This document shows positions 51,765 to 61,773 of a stretch of DNA of 64,000 nt, piece after piece. Below the pieces are notes generated by a model. The model did not search any database, was not told the DNA's origin, and was given only the letters and a program-made list of their open reading frames with translations. The translations under genes and the position numbers were made by a program. The stretch lies in assembly GCF_026183735.1 (NCBI RefSeq), contig NZ_JAPFRE010000027.1:203703-267702 (forward strand), written 5' to 3'. The first letter of the stretch is position 1; each line of letters begins with the position of its first letter. This DNA comes from Alteromonas sp. ASW11-130 (GTDB lineage Bacteria; Pseudomonadota; Gammaproteobacteria; Enterobacterales; Alteromonadaceae).

Positions 51765-52469
51765 ATGTTCATTAGTTGGTGGTCGTTATTGTGGTGCTTG
51801 GTTCCAGTTTCGATAGTGGCTACTATTTATGTCTTCTGGTCTCCGCAAGACCTTCTAGAGCTAATCTATGCGTGCTTACGCATGGTAATACAGCTTGCTT
51901 TAGTAGGTTTTGTTCTGATCTGGTTGTTTGACAGCCCTTCTGCATTAATCAGCCTTGGGGTTATTACCTTTATGCTGAGCATAGCCGCATGGATAGCTAT
52001 ACGACCGCTTAGGAAGCTTAGTGAATTTTCGTCCCGAAGCTGGTTTGGGGCAGTGATAGCCTTAATCACCGGTGTAGGTATTTGTCTCAGCATAACCATG
52101 ATGGGCATATTACCGGTTAAACCTTGGTTTAAACCGAGTTTTCTTATTCCTCTTGCTGGTATGTATCTGGCGAACAGTATGAACGTAATCAGCTTAAGCG
52201 CCGAACGCTATTTTGCGGAGAGGCGCAATGTGAGGGATAAAGAGCTGGCTAAGCGCCGAGCATTTAACGCGAGTATGATCCCACAGATTAATGGACTGTT
52301 CGCCGTAGGTCTGGTCGCGCTTCCCGGTATGATGACGGGTCAAATTATCTCTGGCGTTGAACCAATGATCGCTGTGCGTTATCAAATTATGATTATGGCT
52401 ATGTTACTCGGTTCTACTGGGATAGCGGCTTGTATCATGCTTATATGGCTGAGTAAAAACGACGTCTAA
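51765..52469 (+). CDS. FetB/UPF0014-like ABC transporter permease
   Basis: 234 residues of the UPF0014/FetB family, whose E. coli member forms an iron exporter with the ATPase FetA. Six hydrophobic segments are seen, and the central motif PLAGMYLANSMNVISLSAERYFAE matches the family PLxGMxxGNxMN pattern. No FetA-like ATPase gene is present here or elsewhere in the window. It starts 14 bases after the GH31 stop and may be co-transcribed with the glucan genes; a role there is unknown. ATG with no strong ribosome-binding site. Confidence 0.85.
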   Translation: MFISWWSLLWCLVPVSIVATIYVFWSPQDLLELIYACLRMVIQLALVGFVLIWLFDSPSALISLGVITFMLSIAAWIAIRPLRKLSEFSSRSWFGAVIALITGVGICLSITMMGILPVKPWFKPSFLIPLAGMYLANSMNVISLSAERYFAERRNVRDKELAKRRAFNASMIPQINGLFAVGLVALPGMMTGQIISGVEPMIAVRYQIMIMAMLLGSTGIAACIMLIWLSKNDV

Positions 52470-52746
52470 AAGCTACCAGCCCGACAAAGCTTGCGCGCTG
52501 AATACGTATGCAGGAAGTTGGTTTATAACGTCGCTAAGCGGTAATATCCTCACCTGTTAACGATTTGCTAACATAAGGGATGAAGTGATTAGAAAACGGG
52601 CTATTATAGTTGAAACGTGTTTGTCGTTGAACGTGCATTGTGCTTTGTCCGCATGGGCTCGCTGAAGCCATGCGATGCTGAAACATCTTCCCGCTTCGTT
52701 ACTATCTTAGATTCTCAGCTTGAACGGCTCACGCTTGGAACGCGTT

Positions 52747-54588
52747 ATGACTAAATTTAAACTATTTTGTTGGCTCTGCTTTGTATGCTTCTCCCAACAC
52801 ACTCTTGCAATAAAAGTTTCTCCACCCAATTGGTGGGCTGGCATGAAACACGAAACCCTTCAAATAATGATTGCGAGGGACAATATCGCGGGAGCGCAAG
52901 TAAAGGTAGATCATCCTGGCGTTAGCGTAACAGCAGTTAATTCATTAGATAGCGCTAATTACTTATTTATTGATCTTGCAATTAGCGACGCTAAGCCGGG
53001 TAGTTTCCCTATCCGGTTTTTTAAGCATGGTAAGATAATAGATAAAGTAAACTATAAATTAAAAAAGCGAGATGATGGCTCAGCCACTCGTCGCGGATTC
53101 GATTCCACCGACAGCATTTATTTAATCACTCCTGATCGCTTTGCTAATGGTGATAGTCAAAATGATACTGTAGAAGGCTATGAAGATAAGCTAAACCGTA
53201 ATTTTAAAGGCGGTCGTCATGGGGGTGATATTCAAGGAATGATAAACCATCTGGATTATATTGCGGATATGGGATTTACTCAGATTTGGACAATGCCTAT
53301 GCTTGAAAATGCAATGGAGCACTATTCCTATCATGGTTATTCCACTACCGATTTCTACAAAATTGATCCACGCTATGGCTCGGAAGAGCTTTATCGGCAG
53401 CTTTCTGACAAAGCCGCCGACTATGGGATAGGTGTCATTATAGATGTGGTCCTTAATCATATTGGCAGTGAACACCCCTGGATGACGGATAAGCCAAGTG
53501 AAGATTGGATCAATCATAAAGCGTTTTCGCCAACTTCTCATCGCCGAGAAGTATTACACGATCCACACGCAGCCTATGAAGACAAAGCAGCATTTAGTGA
53601 TGGGTGGTTTGTACCGACTATGCCGGATTTGAATCAGCGCAATCCCTATCTTGCACAATATTTAATTCAGAATGCCATCTGGTGGGTTGAGTACGCTAAT
53701 TTAAGTGGCATACGCGTGGATACCTATTCCTATTCTGATAAAGATTTTTTAAGTCAGTGGACTGCTCGGTTGATGAAAGAATACCCAAACTTAAATATTG
53801 TGGGCGAAGAATGGTCAGTAAATCCTCTCATTACGTCTTACTGGCAAAAGGGTACCCACCGCCATGACGGTTACGAAAGTGCCTTACCTAGTGTAATGGA
53901 CTTTCCTTTGCAATCGAAGCTGGTAAGCGCGCTTCGGAGCGACGAAACCTGGGCTACAGGCTTGCGTGAACTCTACGAAGTATTAGCCAGTGACTTTGTA
54001 TATGGAAATGCGGGTAATCTAGTCGTGTTTGCTGATAATCACGATATGAGCCGTATTTATACTCAGATTGGTGAAGACAAAGCACTCTGGAATATTGCCC
54101 TAACCTTCATACTTACCACGCGTGGTATCCCTCAGGTATTTTACGGTACTGAGATATTGATGGGGAATTCTGGCACCGATGACCACGGTATTATCCGCAG
54201 CGATTTTCCAGGTGGCTGGCAAGGCGATACAATAAATGCGTTTACTAAAATAGGCCTAAGTAAAGACCAAATGTGGGCGCAAAACAGAATCAGGCAGTTG
54301 CTGTCGTTACGTAAAATGCACCCAGGTTTGATGTCAGGAAACCTCACTCACTATGGTCCACAAGAAGGTATGTATGTTTATTTCCGCCATACTGAAACAC
54401 AATATGATAAAGCATTAATGGTGGTAATTAACAAGAATGAGAAAAGTGAAGAATTGTCGTTGTCCAGATTCAATTCGATGCTTAAAGGATTCAGTCGCGC
54501 GACGCGTTTGGGTAACGAAAAAGCAATTGCCCTAGACAACAATATGACTGTACCCGCAAAAAGTGCCTCAGTTTGGCTATTACAGTAG
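52747..54588 (+). CDS. Exported cyclomaltodextrinase/neopullulanase-like GH13 enzyme
   Basis: 613 residues with a signal peptide ending near HTLA. An N-terminal immunoglobulin-like domain (about 22-110) matches the cyclomaltodextrinase N-terminal module, the barrel follows from YLITPDRFANGD, and a short C-terminal beta domain ends the protein. Catalytic residues are D325 (GIRVDTYSYSD), E354 (IVGEEW) and D433 (FADNHDMSR). The start is chosen at 52747 because it gives the signal peptide; a TTG at 52720 also lies in frame. SusA-like enzymes of this kind cut maltodextrins in the periplasm. It opens the second gene run (GH13, MFS, GH13). Confidence 0.87.
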   Translation: MTKFKLFCWLCFVCFSQHTLAIKVSPPNWWAGMKHETLQIMIARDNIAGAQVKVDHPGVSVTAVNSLDSANYLFIDLAISDAKPGSFPIRFFKHGKIIDKVNYKLKKRDDGSATRRGFDSTDSIYLITPDRFANGDSQNDTVEGYEDKLNRNFKGGRHGGDIQGMINHLDYIADMGFTQIWTMPMLENAMEHYSYHGYSTTDFYKIDPRYGSEELYRQLSDKAADYGIGVIIDVVLNHIGSEHPWMTDKPSEDWINHKAFSPTSHRREVLHDPHAAYEDKAAFSDGWFVPTMPDLNQRNPYLAQYLIQNAIWWVEYANLSGIRVDTYSYSDKDFLSQWTARLMKEYPNLNIVGEEWSVNPLITSYWQKGTHRHDGYESALPSVMDFPLQSKLVSALRSDETWATGLRELYEVLASDFVYGNAGNLVVFADNHDMSRIYTQIGEDKALWNIALTFILTTRGIPQVFYGTEILMGNSGTDDHGIIRSDFPGGWQGDTINAFTKIGLSKDQMWAQNRIRQLLSLRKMHPGLMSGNLTHYGPQEGMYVYFRHTETQYDKALMVVINKNEKSEELSLSRFNSMLKGFSRATRLGNEKAIALDNNMTVPAKSASVWLLQ

Positions 54589-54625
54589 CCCTGAAGTTTA
54601 GAATAACAATAACCACGAGAAATTT

Positions 54626-56113
54626 ATGCAATCACAACAACCCAAATTAAGCTTCTGGCAAATATGGAACGTCAGTTTTGGTTTTTTAGGTGTTCAATTT
54701 GGTTTTGCTCTGCAAAACGCCAATGTCAGCCGAATTCTATCTGATTTAGGTGCGGATCTGCATTCACTTTCACTTTTCTGGCTGGTTGCACCTGTCATGG
54801 GCTTATTAGTGCAACCTATTGTCGGGGCCGCTTCTGATAGAACGTGGAACAGACTAGGCAGACGTCGACCGTTTATATTGGGCGGTGCTATTCTGGCGGC
54901 TATCGGCATGTTTTTAATGCCAAACGCCCCTTTATTTGTTGCTTTAATGGCGCCCATGATATTCGGTGCACTAATGCTCGCATTGATGGATGCATCCTTC
55001 AATGTGTGTTTTCAACCGTTTCGTTCATTAGTTTCCGATATGGTTCCGCCTGAGCAACGCAACATTGGATATTCGGTGCAATCGCTACTTATCAATATAG
55101 GGGCGGTAATAGGTTCTATTCTGCCATTTTTACTTACAAATGTGGTTGGCCTGTCTAACTCCTCCAGCGCGGGGGAAGTGGCGCCATCAGTAATCTGGGC
55201 ATTCTACATTGGCGCAACAATCTTACTGGGGTCAGTCCTGTGGACTGTTATTCGTACAAAAGAATATTCTCCTACAGATTATTACAGATACAAGGGCGTA
55301 GATCCTAAACTTGCTGAAGCCGAAGCGGCTTACAAAGCACCGTTGAATCAAAGATTAAAGCAATTCATTTCGCTTGTAATAAATATGCCCACTACAATGA
55401 AGCAATTGGCTGTCGTGCAGTTTTTTTCGTGGTTTGCACTGTTTATTATGTGGGTATATACGATGCCAGTCATTACCCAACATATCTGGAATATAGATAA
55501 GCAATGGTTTGATCCGGATTTTATTGCGCAAGTGGGGAGCATTCCGGAGTCGGTTATCGCCGCAAAAGGTGCCGCAGGTGACTGGGTAGGTATTTTGTTT
55601 GCCGCTTACTCGGTTTTTGCTGCGATATTCTCAGTATTTTTAGCCAAATTAGCAGATAAGTTTGGGCGCAAATTCATCTATTCGTCATCATTACTTTTAG
55701 GGGGCATCAGTTATGTGAGTTTCCTGGCCTTCCAGGATCTTACCCCCGTGAATGTGAATCTTCTTATCACCCAGGTTACGGTTCCTGCGGGTGCCGTTGA
55801 TTTATTGTTGCCCATGATAGGGATTGGTATTGCCTGGGCAGCAATTCTGGCTATGCCCTATGCAATGTTAGCTGGTGCATTGCCGCCAAACAAAACGGGT
55901 ATCTATATGGGGATATTTAATTTTACCGTTGCGTTACCGCAAATTGTGTCTGGTCTGGTTGCGGGTTGGATACTTAGTTCAGTATTTGACAATGAGGCCA
56001 AATACATCATCGTCGTCGCAGGGGTTTCAATGATATGTGGTGCGGTTGCTGTCTTCTTCGTAAAGGAACCTAAATTAGCCGCGATCGTAAATGAAGAAGG
56101 TGAGGTCGTTTGA
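54626..56113 (+). CDS. MFS/GPH-type sugar permease, probably maltodextrin
   Basis: 495 residues with about 12 transmembrane helices. The loop between helices 2 and 3 reads RTWNRLGRRRPFILGG, the RxGRRRP signature shared with the SLC45/sucrose and MalT-type maltose permeases. A long central loop sits near residues 205-265. Position between two GH13 genes argues for uptake of maltose or maltodextrins. Its stop overlaps the next start (TGATG), indicating coupling. Confidence 0.87.
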   Translation: MQSQQPKLSFWQIWNVSFGFLGVQFGFALQNANVSRILSDLGADLHSLSLFWLVAPVMGLLVQPIVGAASDRTWNRLGRRRPFILGGAILAAIGMFLMPNAPLFVALMAPMIFGALMLALMDASFNVCFQPFRSLVSDMVPPEQRNIGYSVQSLLINIGAVIGSILPFLLTNVVGLSNSSSAGEVAPSVIWAFYIGATILLGSVLWTVIRTKEYSPTDYYRYKGVDPKLAEAEAAYKAPLNQRLKQFISLVINMPTTMKQLAVVQFFSWFALFIMWVYTMPVITQHIWNIDKQWFDPDFIAQVGSIPESVIAAKGAAGDWVGILFAAYSVFAAIFSVFLAKLADKFGRKFIYSSSLLLGGISYVSFLAFQDLTPVNVNLLITQVTVPAGAVDLLLPMIGIGIAWAAILAMPYAMLAGALPPNKTGIYMGIFNFTVALPQIVSGLVAGWILSSVFDNEAKYIIVVAGVSMICGAVAVFFVKEPKLAAIVNEEGEVV

Positions 56114-57798
56114 TGCTGTTACAAAAGTATTCGTTAGCGTTATTCGCTCTCGCGAATGTCGGCTTACTAGGGTGCAGTACTAGTCAACAAACTTCTGAAG
56201 ACGCCGTAACGCATATCTATGGCACTAAAGAACCTTTTACTGCCGAAGCTATTTACTTTGTGATGACAGATCGTTTTGTAGATGGGGATGCGAGTAATAA
56301 TTACCCTCAACAAGGTGGTCAGTTTCCTACCTGGGAACGCAAGCTTAATGGTCCTGATGGTAAGTACGCTAACGTAGGCTACATGGGTGGGGATCTCAAA
56401 GGAATTTTACAAAATGCCCAATATATAAAAAATATGGGCTTTACCGCTATCTGGCTAACTCCCATCATCGATAATCCCAATGAAGCATTCAGCGGTGGGA
56501 AACCTATTGAATTCGGCGGTATGTTCAAAGATGGGGGGAAGACAGGTTATCACGGCTATTGGGGCACTAACTTTTATAAAGCCGATGAACATTTTGTGAG
56601 TGCAGACCTGACTTTTGCTGATTACACTCACCAGCTAAAGCAGAACTATGGTCTTAAAACGGTATTCGACATTGTAGCGAACCACGGTTCACCTAGTTTT
56701 ACGATGCCAGTCGATCAACCCATGTTCGGAGAGCTTTATGATGAAAAAGGCGGGCTGGTGGCCGACCATCAGAATCTATTACCCTCAGAACTAAATGAAG
56801 ATGAACCTTTACACGCATTTTTTCACCATACAAAGGACATTGCCGAGCTATCAAATTTAAACGAACAAAATGCTGACTTGCGTAATTATTTAATTAATAG
56901 TTATCTGTTCTGGATAGAGCAGGGAGTTGATGCACTGCGAATCGATACGATTAAACATGTTCCCCACAGTTTTTGGCGGGAAATGAGTGAGCGAATCCGC
57001 AGCGAACACCCTGGCCTTTATATGTTTGGCGAAAGTTTTAACTATGAAGCAAATTTTATTGCTCAACATACCTTACCAAAAAATGGCGGAATTAGTGTAT
57101 TAGACTTCCCCATGCAAAAGGCAATGGTAGACGTGTTTGAAGATGCCGAAAGCGATTTTGCTCACTTGTTAGATGCATTACATCTTACCCATGGCCCTTA
57201 TGCTAATCCCTATGATCTCACCACGTTTTACGATAATCATGACATGAAACGAATGAATGCGTCAGACGACGGTTTTATTAATGCTAATAATTGGTTATTT
57301 ACCGTGCGAGGGATCCCGGTCGTTTATCAAGGCTCTGAAATGGGCTACATGAGAGGAACACAAGAGCATCAAGGCAACCGTAATTACTTCGGCCAGGACA
57401 ATATCGAAAGCGCAAAAAAGCATATTATTCATCAAAAACTGTCTGCGATTGCACACGTCAGACAGCAAACCCCGGCATTGCAGCGGGGGTTACAAGTGAA
57501 TATTAAATTAAAAGGCGATAAGGCTATTTTTTATCGTATTCTGCAAGATGATACTATCTCCCAGACCGCCTTAGTATTGCTGAACAAAGGCAGTTCAACA
57601 GAAAGCTTTGTAGTTAAACATATTCTAAAGACAGGATTATGGCGAGAAGCTTTATCCGGAGAGGAACAAACCATTACTGATGACAAAATGTTTGCCAGTA
57701 GAGTTGCGGCGAATAGTGTTCAGGTTTGGGTCAACGAAGATAAAATAGTCGCAGCTAATATATTGCAACAGCTTACCCGCCAAATGAATAAGCAATAA
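56113..57798 (+). CDS. Lipoprotein GH13 alpha-amylase/CGTase-like enzyme
   Basis: 561 residues with lipobox LLGC (C21). The barrel begins AIYFVMTDRFVDGD, with FDIVANH (185-191), D278 in ALRIDTIKH, E307 in MFGESF and D377 in FYDNHDMKR. The extended YHGYWGTNFYKAD region resembles cyclomaltodextrin glucanotransferase-like and GH13_2-type amylases, but no starch-binding domain follows. The ATG at 56113 is used because it overlaps the MFS stop; a TTG three bases upstream is less likely. It ends with its stop directly against the convergent lacI-type gene. Confidence 0.87.
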   Translation: MLLQKYSLALFALANVGLLGCSTSQQTSEDAVTHIYGTKEPFTAEAIYFVMTDRFVDGDASNNYPQQGGQFPTWERKLNGPDGKYANVGYMGGDLKGILQNAQYIKNMGFTAIWLTPIIDNPNEAFSGGKPIEFGGMFKDGGKTGYHGYWGTNFYKADEHFVSADLTFADYTHQLKQNYGLKTVFDIVANHGSPSFTMPVDQPMFGELYDEKGGLVADHQNLLPSELNEDEPLHAFFHHTKDIAELSNLNEQNADLRNYLINSYLFWIEQGVDALRIDTIKHVPHSFWREMSERIRSEHPGLYMFGESFNYEANFIAQHTLPKNGGISVLDFPMQKAMVDVFEDAESDFAHLLDALHLTHGPYANPYDLTTFYDNHDMKRMNASDDGFINANNWLFTVRGIPVVYQGSEMGYMRGTQEHQGNRNYFGQDNIESAKKHIIHQKLSAIAHVRQQTPALQRGLQVNIKLKGDKAIFYRILQDDTISQTALVLLNKGSSTESFVVKHILKTGLWREALSGEEQTITDDKMFASRVAANSVQVWVNEDKIVAANILQQLTRQMNKQ

Positions 57799-58833
57799 CT
57801 ACTTATTTGTGCTACCGCAGGATTGGCGGATAATCAATTCTGCTGGCATTAAATAATCCTCCACATCTACTTTATTGATCGCCTTCAATAAGGTCTCTAC
57901 TAAAATCTCTCCAGCTTTTTTTGTGTTTTGTTGTACGGTCGTTAGCGCTGGATTCGTGTAGGCTGAAACTGGGATATTATCGTAACCTACTACGGCTATA
58001 TCCTGGGGTACGCGTAACGAAGTTTTTCCTAGTGCCCGAAGCACACCAACGGCAATCAAATCCGATGCGCAAAACACTGCATCCGGGAAAATCTTTTTCT
58101 CAAGCATGCTTTTCATCGCATCAGAACCAGAGTCTTCTGTTAAATATGCGTCGAGTTGAATTATATCTTGGGGTGAGATTCCCTGTTTTTTAAGAGCATC
58201 TGTAAAACCGGTGAAGCGTGCTAAAAATTCAGGCGCATGACTATCGGCATCGCCAATAAAAGCAAACGTTTTATGGCCCAGAGACAGTAAATGTTCGGCA
58301 ATTTCGTAACCACCTTGATAATTATCGCTACCTATAATAATTCCCGGATGAATCTTATCGTGTGCACCCCAGCGAACAAAATGCGTTCCTTGCTCTTCTA
58401 GCTGTGAAAGCTTAGTTCGATAGGAAAGATAATCGTCACCATATCCCAATAGGATTATGCCATCAGCCTTATTTGAATCCTCAAATTCCGCATGCCAGTC
58501 GTCCTCCAGATTCTGAAATGAAACGAGTAAATCGTAGCCCGCGTTTGCGCACGCCCGAGTAATACTTCCCAGCATAGAAAGAAAAAAAGGATTGATCATA
58601 GAATCGTCGGAAGTAGGGTCTTCAAATAGTAACAGGGCAATAGTGTTGCTTTTCTGTTTGCGCAAATTACTGGCGTTTTTATCAACCTTGTAATTTAACT
58701 CACGGGCTATTTGTTGAATTCGTTCACGGGTTTCTTTATTCACTAAAGGGCTATTGCTAAGCGCCCTGGAAACAGTAGACTGAGATACGCCTGCCATATG
58801 AGCAATATCGAAGGAAGTTGCTTTTTCTTTCAT
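57799..58833 (-). CDS. LacI-family transcriptional regulator
   Basis: 344 residues. The N-terminal helix-turn-helix reads FDIAHMAGVSQSTVSRALSN, a hinge follows around residue 50-60, and a periplasmic-binding-protein-like effector domain (about 65-335) completes the protein. As the only sugar regulator in the locus it probably responds to maltose or maltodextrin and controls the glucan genes. Its stop abuts the stop of the convergent GH13 gene with no gap. A GCAAACTTTTGC element lies 61 bases upstream of its start. Confidence 0.9.
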   Translation of the reverse strand: MKEKATSFDIAHMAGVSQSTVSRALSNSPLVNKETRERIQQIARELNYKVDKNASNLRKQKSNTIALLLFEDPTSDDSMINPFFLSMLGSITRACANAGYDLLVSFQNLEDDWHAEFEDSNKADGIILLGYGDDYLSYRTKLSQLEEQGTHFVRWGAHDKIHPGIIIGSDNYQGGYEIAEHLLSLGHKTFAFIGDADSHAPEFLARFTGFTDALKKQGISPQDIIQLDAYLTEDSGSDAMKSMLEKKIFPDAVFCASDLIAVGVLRALGKTSLRVPQDIAVVGYDNIPVSAYTNPALTTVQQNTKKAGEILVETLLKAINKVDVEDYLMPAELIIRQSCGSTNK

Positions 58834-58893
58834 AATTCAAACAGCGAACAGTACGCAAAATTCATTTAAAATTATAATACCACAAATCTAAAC

Positions 58894-58905
58894 GCAAACT
58901 TTTGC
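58894..58905. promoter_or_regulatory. Candidate LacI-family autoregulatory site
   Basis: GCAAACTTTTGC, with arms GCAAA / TTTGC around CT. It is similar in form to GCAAACGTTTGC maltose-type LacI operators, and sits between the LacI gene and the dioxygenase remnant. The central CG of classic sites is replaced by CT. No further copy was seen in front of the glucan genes. Confidence 0.4.
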
Positions 58906-58948
58906 CTAAAACTGTTTTTAATCAGATCAATTTATCAAGTTGATTAGC

Positions 58949-59810
58949 CTATATCTCTTCAAATACTCTATCTCTACGCTCTAATGTTTTATGGCTTGAA
59001 CGGCCGTGACTGAGTAAGTTCCGATGAGAAGTGAAAAGCATATTTAAAATAACTCTTCTTTCACTCCCTTTATGTCTGCAATGAAAGCCTTCTGCATTTT
59101 CAATAAATAAAGTTCCTGCTGGTCCGGTTATTGGTGGAATGCGATCTTTGAACCTTTCGGCCACTTCGCTTGCAGGAACAATCTGTCGGATTACGTCCCA
59201 CAGCTTTATTTTTTTCGCACTGCCTTTCACATATATATGATAAGAGGATTCTTGTAATACGTCAGTGAGGTAAACGAAAATATTTAACGATTCCCATCCA
59301 GCATAATCAAAATGTAATTTATTTTGGTTATGGTCGGGCAAGTAAGTTTCGGGTCTGGTGACAAACAGTTAGGCTTCAATTAGTTCTGGCTCGTTTAAAA
59401 TAATTTTGCAGTAATAAAAGTAACGCTGGATCTTTACTAAGCTGCCGAATTTCATCTGAAACCTGATGAACAAATTTGTATTCATTTAACGGTAGCTTAT
59501 CGGTTTTGTTACGAATATTCCTAACTAGATCGGAAGGCAGCTGGCCTAAGATCGCTAAGCCGTCAGATTTTAATCTCTTAAGTATGTTGTTGGGGCAATG
59601 AGTGGGTAAAGTACTATCTTGGTAAGCAACTATTTTCTTAGGTTGCGAAGACTTTAAGAGTCTGAATGCGACTTTTCGCCAAGGCCTGAAATGAATCAGT
59701 TGCCTTGTTATGGTCACTACTCCATTGATTTTAAGCTTCTTAGTCAGTTGTTTTAGCGATGCTAAACACTCCACTAAAAAGTGGGTTTTAAATTGTGAAA
59801 TTTCAGACAT
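58949..59810 (-). pseudogene. Phytanoyl-CoA dioxygenase-like gene with frameshift and nonsense codon
   Basis: Two adjacent minus-strand frames make one gene. The upstream part (59376-59810) encodes 144 residues ending in QNYFKRARTN; the downstream part (58949-59341) continues DHNQNKLHFDYAGWE with the iron motif HFD and a C-terminal GFHCRHKGSERRVILNM (second His and the 2-oxoglutarate Arg). In the downstream frame the bridge reads EPELIEA, stop, LFVTRPETYLP, so the link needs removal of one extra base in the A-run near 59391-59400 and the TAA at 59369-59371 must be a former sense codon. Two lesions make decay more likely than a single sequencing error. The intact product would be a ~285-residue Fe(II)/2-oxoglutarate oxygenase. 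Confidence 0.82.
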
Positions 59811-60043
59811 TGCTAATTACTCCCTTAATAACAAATATCGTCTGATTATTTACATGCTTATAATTGCATCTGTTTTTAGCTAGCTTGCATAATTTATAAC
59901 CACTATTCAATTTTTTTGTAATATCAGAACGTTTGCTCAGATAATTAGAAGTATACTTTGTGATTTAGCGGTATTGCTCTTTGTTAGCCGATGATATAAT
60001 TGAATTCATTGCATACCAGAATTGTTTTAAGAGGATAATAAGC

Positions 60044-61711
60044 ATGGCCGAGACTGAGATTCGTCCGACCAACTTTATACGTCAGATCATTGAAAAAGAC
60101 CTGGCATCAGGTGTACATACTGCTATCAAAACCCGTTTTCCGCCTGAGCCTAATGGCTTCTTGCATATTGGTCATGCTAAATCAATTTGCCTGAACTTTG
60201 GTATTGCGCAAGATTTTAAAGGTATGTGCAACTTACGGTTCGATGACACTAATCCAGTTAAAGAAGACATCTCCTACGTTAATTCTATAAAAGAAGATGT
60301 TCATTGGTTAGGGTTTGATTGGGGGGGCGAGGCGAAATATTCTTCCGATTACTTCGATAAGTTGCATGGTTTTGCCATCGAGCTTATTGAGAAAGGCTTG
60401 GCATATGTTGATTTTTCTTCGCCAGAGCAAATTCGTGAATTGCGCGGCACGTTAACCGCACCGGGTACAAACAGCCCTTATCGTGACACCGACATATCGA
60501 CGAATTTAGAAGCATTCGCTGACATGACTGCCGGTAAATATAAGGAGGGCGAGTGTTGTTTGCGTGCCAAGATAGATATGGCGTCATCTTTTATATGTAT
60601 GAGGGATCCGGTTCTATATCGTGTGAAGTTTGCCCATCATCATCAGACGGGTGATAAATGGTGTATCTATCCGATGTATGATTTTACTCACTGTATCTCT
60701 GATGCTCTTGAAGGGATCACTCATTCGTTATGTACATTAGAGTTTCAGGATAACCGCAGGTTGTATGACTGGGTTATCGAAAATATATCGATTGATTGCC
60801 AACCTCGACAGTACGAGTTCTCGCGCTTGAATCTTGAATATACTGTTCTCAGCAAAAGACGATTAATTCAATTAGTTACCGAAGACCATGTTGACGGCTG
60901 GGATGACCCCCGGATGCCTACTATCGCCGGTTTGCGCAGGCGTGGTTACACACCTGCATCGATACGTGAATTCTGTAAACGTATTGGTGTAACTAAAATG
61001 GATAATATGGTTGAGATGGGGATGTTAGAGGCCTGTATCCGTGAGGATCTTAATGTTAATGCACCAAGAGCTATGGCAGTGCTTGAGCCAATCAGGCTCG
61101 TTATCGAAAATTATCCAGAAGGACATAGCGAAACGTTAACGGCCCCGAATCACCCCAATGATGAAAGCATGGGGACGCGAGAAATTAAGTTCAGCCGCGA
61201 GATTTGGATCGAAGCTGAAGATTTCCGTGAATCAGCAAATAAAAAGTTTAAACGTTTAGTGCTAGATAAAGAAGTACGTTTACGAAATGCTTACGTGGTG
61301 AAAGCTGTTCGTGCGGATAAAGATGAGGCGGGTAATATATCGACAGTCTATTGTGAGTATGACCCAGACACACTCGGTAAAGATCCAGAAGATGGACGTA
61401 AGGTTAAAGGCGTTATTCATTGGGTAGACGCGAAAAGTGGTACGCCAGCAGAGTTTCGTCTCTATGACCGATTATTTAATGTACCTAACCCAGCTGCTCA
61501 GGAAGATTTTGTTAACGCCATAAATAGTCACTCTCTTACCGTGAAGAAAGGGTGGGTTGAAGCAGGGCTTGCCATCGATAACGATGAAGTTAATGCATGG
61601 CAGTTTGAACGCACAGGTTATTTCTGTCGCGACAAAGACAGTAGTGATGAAGCGTTGATTTTCAATCAGACCGTTGGTCTTCGGGATACCTGGGCAAAAA
61701 TAGGGGAGTAG
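60044..61711 (+). CDS. glnS: Glutaminyl-tRNA synthetase GlnS
   Basis: Class I aminoacyl-tRNA synthetase charging tRNA-Gln. The 555 residues match E. coli GlnS across the whole length, with [16 protein letters not shown] as HIGH motif and VLSKRRL as KMSKS equivalent, then the beta-barrel anticodon-binding domain ([16 protein letters not shown]). An ORF start at 59981 would add 21 residues; the ATG at 60044 gives [15 protein letters not shown], aligning with [15 protein letters not shown], and has GAGG in front. Confidence 0.97.
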   Translation: MAETEIRPTNFIRQIIEKDLASGVHTAIKTRFPPEPNGFLHIGHAKSICLNFGIAQDFKGMCNLRFDDTNPVKEDISYVNSIKEDVHWLGFDWGGEAKYSSDYFDKLHGFAIELIEKGLAYVDFSSPEQIRELRGTLTAPGTNSPYRDTDISTNLEAFADMTAGKYKEGECCLRAKIDMASSFICMRDPVLYRVKFAHHHQTGDKWCIYPMYDFTHCISDALEGITHSLCTLEFQDNRRLYDWVIENISIDCQPRQYEFSRLNLEYTVLSKRRLIQLVTEDHVDGWDDPRMPTIAGLRRRGYTPASIREFCKRIGVTKMDNMVEMGMLEACIREDLNVNAPRAMAVLEPIRLVIENYPEGHSETLTAPNHPNDESMGTREIKFSREIWIEAEDFRESANKKFKRLVLDKEVRLRNAYVVKAVRADKDEAGNISTVYCEYDPDTLGKDPEDGRKVKGVIHWVDAKSGTPAEFRLYDRLFNVPNPAAQEDFVNAINSHSLTVKKGWVEAGLAIDNDEVNAWQFERTGYFCRDKDSSDEALIFNQTVGLRDTWAKIGE

Positions 61712-61734
61712 ATCTACTTAGCCCTGACAAAACA

Positions 61735-61768
61735 AGCGAGCCGTTATCATCTACGGCTCGCTCGTTTT
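61735..61768. terminator. Bidirectional terminator between glnS and the YciK-like gene
   Basis: Ten-base stem AGCGAGCCGT / ACGGCTCGCT with eight-base loop and T-runs on both sides (CGTTTT on plus, TTGTTTTG on minus), between convergent stops. Confidence 0.9.
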
Positions 61769-61773
61769 ATGGT

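Noticed and set aside
52650-52674. Hairpin CGCATGG/CCATGCG before the cyclomaltodextrinase gene
   Set aside because: Short stem with a large loop and no T-tail; likely chance, no function supported.
59369-59400. Programmed frameshift as explanation for the split dioxygenase
   Set aside because: Even after shifting, an in-frame TAA remains at 59369-59371, so a single recoding event cannot restore the protein.
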